A DNA stretch of 9,271 nt from Halanaerobiales bacterium (GTDB taxonomy: Bacteria; Bacillota; Halanaerobiia; Halanaerobiales; JADQBU01), in contig JADQBU010000185.1 in assembly GCA_016278435.1 (NCBI GenBank), positions 1 to 9,271 on the forward strand, written 5' to 3'. The notes beneath the pieces are model-generated. The model saw nothing but the letters and a program-made list of their open reading frames with translations, ran no database searches and was not told where the DNA came from. Every line of letters begins with the position of its first letter. Position 1 is the first letter of the stretch. Shown here one piece after another: positions 7,269-9,271 of this stretch. Position numbers and translations under genes: made by a program.

Positions 7269-7330
7269 ATAGTAGGAGAAAAAATATTAATAAGAGATAT
7301 TGTTATTAAGTAATCAAAAAATTCTTAGTA

Positions 7331-7365
7331 GGAAACCCCCTTTTTTAAATTTAGGTAGGATTTCC
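7331..7365 (+). repeat. Repeat pair upstream of the AbiGi-like gene, possible weak hairpin
   Basis: Two short sequences here recur after the next gene in the same orientation. GGAAACCCCCTTTTTT (7331-7346) matches 8185-8200 at 15 of 16 bases, and AGGATTTCC (7357-7365) is identical to 8167-8175. Their order is swapped relative to the downstream terminator. GGAAACC and GGATTTCC could also pair with one bulged A around a loop of about 20 bases, but no U-run follows, so terminator activity is doubtful. The rest of the 146-base gap is AT-rich, with a TATAGT at 7382-7387 that could be a -10 for the next gene. Confidence 0.45.
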
Positions 7366-7414
7366 AATTCTTTTATTCAATTATAGTTATATATATTGGT
7401 TTGGAGGTTTTTTA

Positions 7415-8134
7415 ATGCAAAGGTACTATTCGAATATATATTGGCATTTTACTGGTAGTCCAGATGTTGATTGGAATATTGTTACAATGCCAGCTGAGAT
7501 TAAGGGTAAAGCGAAGTCTCCAGAAGTAAGCAAGAATACATTAATAAAGATTATTTTATCCCAGAAATTACTTGCAGGGGTTCCAGAGAAGATTCATGGA
7601 AATGTAAAAACAGAGAGCTTCTGTTGTGTTTGTGATATTCCATTTAAAGATTTAATTTCTCATGCTGAATATTATGGTAAAGTAGCCATTGGATTTAATT
7701 CAACAGCTATACAAAGAAGTTTTAATCCAGTCTTTTATTATAAGTATAACTTTCCAATTCCTAAGAAAATTTCTGCTGATAAAAATCGAAAATTGGATAA
7801 GAATAAAGCTTTTGATAAAAATGATTCAGCATTTAAATTAATTTCCTATATGTTTGGTTTAGATGAAAGCACAGAGTATAATAAATTTCTTGATAGTGAA
7901 TTAGGTCTTTTAAAACCATATATAAAGATAACACGCTTTAGTGACAAAGATGAAGAGACATTCTATAGGGAAAGGGAATGGCGCAAAATTGGTGATTTTA
8001 ATTTTAAACCTGAAGATGTGGAGGCCATTTTAGTACCAAAAGGTTATTTTTCAGAAGTTAAAAAAACATTAAAAGATAATGATTATAATAGTAATATATC
8101 TATTGTTTCTTATGAGTTTTTAGAAAAAGCTTAA
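7415..8134 (+). CDS. AbiGi-like abortive infection family protein
   Basis: A 239-residue soluble protein with no membrane segment. It resembles the AbiGi family (the predicted antitoxin half of the lactococcal AbiG phage-abortive system). Visible family-like marks are an N-terminal SNIYWHFTG (residues 6-14), CCVCDIPFKDLISH followed by YYGKVAIGF (70-94), NPVFYYKY, and E-R-E-W-R (186-190) in the C-terminal part. These invariant-looking H, C-D-I-P, H-x3-YG and EREWR positions suggest a catalytic or nucleotide-binding fold. The ATG at 7415 has GGAGG at 7403-7407. No AbiGii (the nucleotidyltransferase-like toxin partner) lies beside it; the neighbour upstream is the deoxyribosyltransferase-like gene in the same direction, 146 bases away. 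A strong terminator follows. The family call comes from remembered motif patterns, so it is probable, not certain. DUF2971-type proteins are a related alternative. Confidence 0.6.
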   Translation: MQRYYSNIYWHFTGSPDVDWNIVTMPAEIKGKAKSPEVSKNTLIKIILSQKLLAGVPEKIHGNVKTESFCCVCDIPFKDLISHAEYYGKVAIGFNSTAIQRSFNPVFYYKYNFPIPKKISADKNRKLDKNKAFDKNDSAFKLISYMFGLDESTEYNKFLDSELGLLKPYIKITRFSDKDEETFYREREWRKIGDFNFKPEDVEAILVPKGYFSEVKKTLKDNDYNSNISIVSYEFLEKA

Positions 8135-8160
8135 GATTTTTTAAATAATTATAGTAAACT

Positions 8161-8200
8161 GAAAAGAGGATTTCCTTGGAGATGGGAAATCCCCTTTTTT
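8161..8200 (+). terminator. Rho-independent terminator after the AbiGi-like gene
   Basis: GGATTTCC (8168-8175) pairs perfectly with GGAAATCC (8185-8192) around a 9-base loop. After one A/C mismatch, GAAAAG at 8161-8166 continues the stem into the C plus T-run at 8194-8199. The run CCCCTTTTTT follows the stem directly. Because A-rich sequence precedes the stem, it may also stop transcripts arriving leftward from the recombinase side, though less well. Confidence 0.88.
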
Positions 8201-8215
8201 CCATTCAGTAAATTC

Positions 8216-8427
8216 CTAAAGGAAGTGCCGCCGCACTTTCTCATTAAAGCCAAGTTTTATAGTATCTATTTTTTTATCCATAGTCATGTTTTAACCACCA
8301 ACCTCGGGGCAAAAACTCTTTAACTGTTTTGCAGAAGCCTGTCAAAGCAGCTTATTATTTGTCCCACAAGCATATGTTTTACGGGTGCATTACTGCTATC
8401 AGACAGCTCAAACTCGACCTTAGCCAT
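8216..8427 (-). pseudogene. Decayed C-terminal remnant of a large serine recombinase
   Basis: On the minus strand the end reads KKIDTIKLGFNEKVRRHFL-stop (8275-8216), clearly parallel to REIDSIKLAFDEDVKEHFL in the recombinase just upstream. Going back, RLVVKT aligns with RLVIRE but lies in another frame (about one base missing). Before it, SDSSNAPVKHMLVGQIISCF lines up with EIDSS-TPVTFEMIKTVLSNF after an in-frame stop (TAA). So about 70 codons of a recombinase tail survive, with one stop and one frameshift. Its N-terminal three quarters are absent. It lies directly downstream of, and in the same direction as, the intact recombinase end, as if two tandem recombinase genes had collapsed or an older element had been overwritten. 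The open stretch from ATG 8427 (36 codons) has no ribosome site and is not called as a gene. Confidence 0.65.
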
Positions 8428-8476
8428 TTGAAATCCATTTTAAATTAAGATGTTTAATGCATATTTTATCATGTCT

Positions 8477-9271
8477 TCAAATAGCAACACTAAAACAAGA
8501 AGAGGAGCCCTCAGTTGATGAGGGCCCCTCATTAGAGTTTTCTTTTTTATTCTCAAGGAAATGTTCCTTTACATCTTCATCAAAGGCCAGTTTAATGGAA
8601 TCTATTTCCCGGTTTTCATTAAGCGTTATTTCCCTGATTACCAACCTTAGAAGGTTCTTAACCTGTTCATCCGAAACCCTGTCAATCAGTTGCTTAAAAT
8701 TGCTTAGAACGGTTTTAATCATCTCAAAGGTAACAGGTGTTGAACTATCTATCTCCAGTGCAGCCTCAATTTCAAGTTTTCTTGAATCAAGTTTCTCCAA
8801 TTCCTCAGATACTTCACTCATTTTATCGGCTATTATGGTACTGTCAATGATTCCTTCCTCATATAACTTAAAATACTTTTCCTTTTTCTCATTTGCCTTT
8901 TCGACCCTGGTTTTAAGCTGCTCCAATTCATCTTCCAGGGGTTTAATCCTGCTCTTTCTCTTATCGTTAATCTTATCCACCAGGTCCTGTATTATCCCGT
9001 CATCAGCTAACACTTCACCGATTCGTTTGAATACAGCTTCCTCAGCCTCTTCCTTCCTGATACTATTAGCATGACAGGCTTCCTTACCCTTTGAACGGTG
9101 TTGTCCACAAACATAGTAGTGTTGTCTCCTTACAGTACCGTCTTTTAGCTTGTATGTGCTCCTGTTCATAACCATGCCATGGCCGCACTCCGGGCACCTT
9201 AAAAGTCCTGATAGAAGGAAAGTATAGTTGTATTTCTTTTTGGTTCGTTTACACCGCTTTTTGTAGATCGT
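8477..9271 (-). CDS. Large serine recombinase, C-terminal part (5' end outside window)
   Basis: The last 264 residues of a large serine (resolvase/invertase-type) site-specific recombinase. The frame is open to the right edge (first codon ends at 9271), so the ATG at 9175 is internal. Visible order: a basic stretch; FLLSGLLRCPECG, the start of the recombinase zinc ribbon, with Cys at visible residues 26, 29, 55 and 66; a long charged coiled coil (about 85-170, including LEDELEQLKTRVEKANEKK); and the C-terminal segment LLRLVIREITL with IDSIKLAF. A Ser/Glu-rich tail ends at TGA 8479-8477. Such enzymes integrate and excise phages and elements such as Tn4451-type transposons and SCC cassettes; the coiled coil controls integration versus excision. 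The catalytic resolvase domain is expected beyond the window. It is likely the mobility gene of this island. Confidence 0.9.
   Translation of the reverse strand, partial: TIYKKRCKRTKKKYNYTFLLSGLLRCPECGHGMVMNRSTYKLKDGTVRRQHYYVCGQHRSKGKEACHANSIRKEEAEEAVFKRIGEVLADDGIIQDLVDKINDKRKSRIKPLEDELEQLKTRVEKANEKKEKYFKLYEEGIIDSTIIADKMSEVSEELEKLDSRKLEIEAALEIDSSTPVTFEMIKTVLSNFKQLIDRVSDEQVKNLLRLVIREITLNENREIDSIKLAFDEDVKEHFLENKKENSNEGPSSTEGSSSCFSVAI
8502..8530 (-). other. GC-rich inverted repeat inside the recombinase 3' end
   Basis: GCCCTCA (8507-8513) and TGAGGGC (8519-8525) form a perfect 7-base stem with a GTTGA loop. After one A/C mismatch four more pairs extend it (8502-8505 with 8527-8530). It falls in the codons for the Gly/Ser/Glu-rich tail, about 30 bases before the stop. 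On the minus strand it is followed by CTTCTTGTTTT, only moderately U-rich, so it may be a weak terminator or a protein-binding palindrome. Confidence 0.45.

Larger units (their letters stand above)
6191..9271. mobile_element. Putative integrated accessory island downstream of rlmH (right end outside window)
   Basis: From just after rlmH the content changes from conserved core genes to two defence-like genes, a recombinase remnant and a large serine recombinase. Base use changes too: a 60-base sample at 6541-6600 has 14 G/C bases, against 28 in the sample at 541-600 within metG. No rlmH terminator remains in the gap. The recombinase points back toward rlmH. The left boundary is inferred from gene content, and the right boundary is not in view. 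It could be a serine-recombinase integrative element (SCC-like or other) or a patchwork of several insertions. Confidence 0.45.

Noticed and set aside
7287..7309. TTAATAA/TTATTAA inverted repeat as a terminator for the deoxyribosyltransferase-like gene
   Set aside because: The stem is seven A/T pairs with a 9-base loop and no U-run, expected by chance in such AT-rich DNA.
8425..8475. GCATATTTTATCATG near 8459-8473 as a second SCC-type att copy
   Set aside because: It shares only TATCAT with the rlmH end and needs a three-base insertion; this is within chance for AT-rich sequence. A similar partial match at 8267-8280 lies in the recombinase remnant.
8457..9074. Long open frame on the + strand opposite the recombinase
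   Set aside because: Its Ser/Leu-rich translation is the mirror of the Glu/Lys-rich coiled coil on the other strand, and it has no convincing ribosome site or recognisable domain.

Overview
The window looks like a low-GC, Gram-positive-type chromosome of the Clostridia/Halanaerobiales kind. The signs are Rex, the CheB-CheR pair, a WalJ (YycJ) homologue followed by RlmH, strong AGGAGG-type ribosome sites and occasional GTG/TTG starts. This taxonomic call rests on gene content and general look, not on a search.

Layout: (1) 1-2870 is a rightward core cluster: the 3' part of metG (methionyl-tRNA synthetase, cut by the window start), a geranylgeranyl-reductase-family flavoprotein, and rex (NADH-sensing repressor). 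(2) 2867-4680 is a leftward cheB-cheR pair, translationally coupled, whose end overlaps the end of rex. (3) 4764-6190 is a rightward walJ - small membrane protein - rlmH cluster. The 48-residue GTG-start membrane protein sits where many Bacillota carry htrA. (4) 6191-9271 is a visibly different, AT-richer accessory region. It holds a zinc-ribbon protein ending in a nucleoside 2-deoxyribosyltransferase/TIR-like domain, an AbiGi-like abortive-infection protein with a strong terminator, a decayed C-terminal remnant of a large serine recombinase, and the C-terminal part of a second, intact-looking serine recombinase that runs off the right edge.

Reading of the accessory part: two defence-like genes and a large serine recombinase lie directly behind the 3' end of rlmH. 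This is the arrangement of staphylococcal SCC elements, which use serine recombinases (Ccr) to insert into the last codons of rlmH (orfX). The rlmH end here (GAACCGTATCATAAGTAG, 6173-6190) is close to the SCC attachment sequence, but part of that likeness is forced by the conserved C-terminal peptide of RlmH. The other end of the element and the recombinase catalytic domain lie outside the window, so the SCC-like interpretation is a testable inference.

The most novel candidates are the zinc-ribbon/winged-helix-like/deoxyribosyltransferase-like protein at 6246-7268 and its neighbour, the lone AbiGi-like protein at 7415-8134. Together they suggest a small anti-phage locus whose mechanism the sequence does not reveal.
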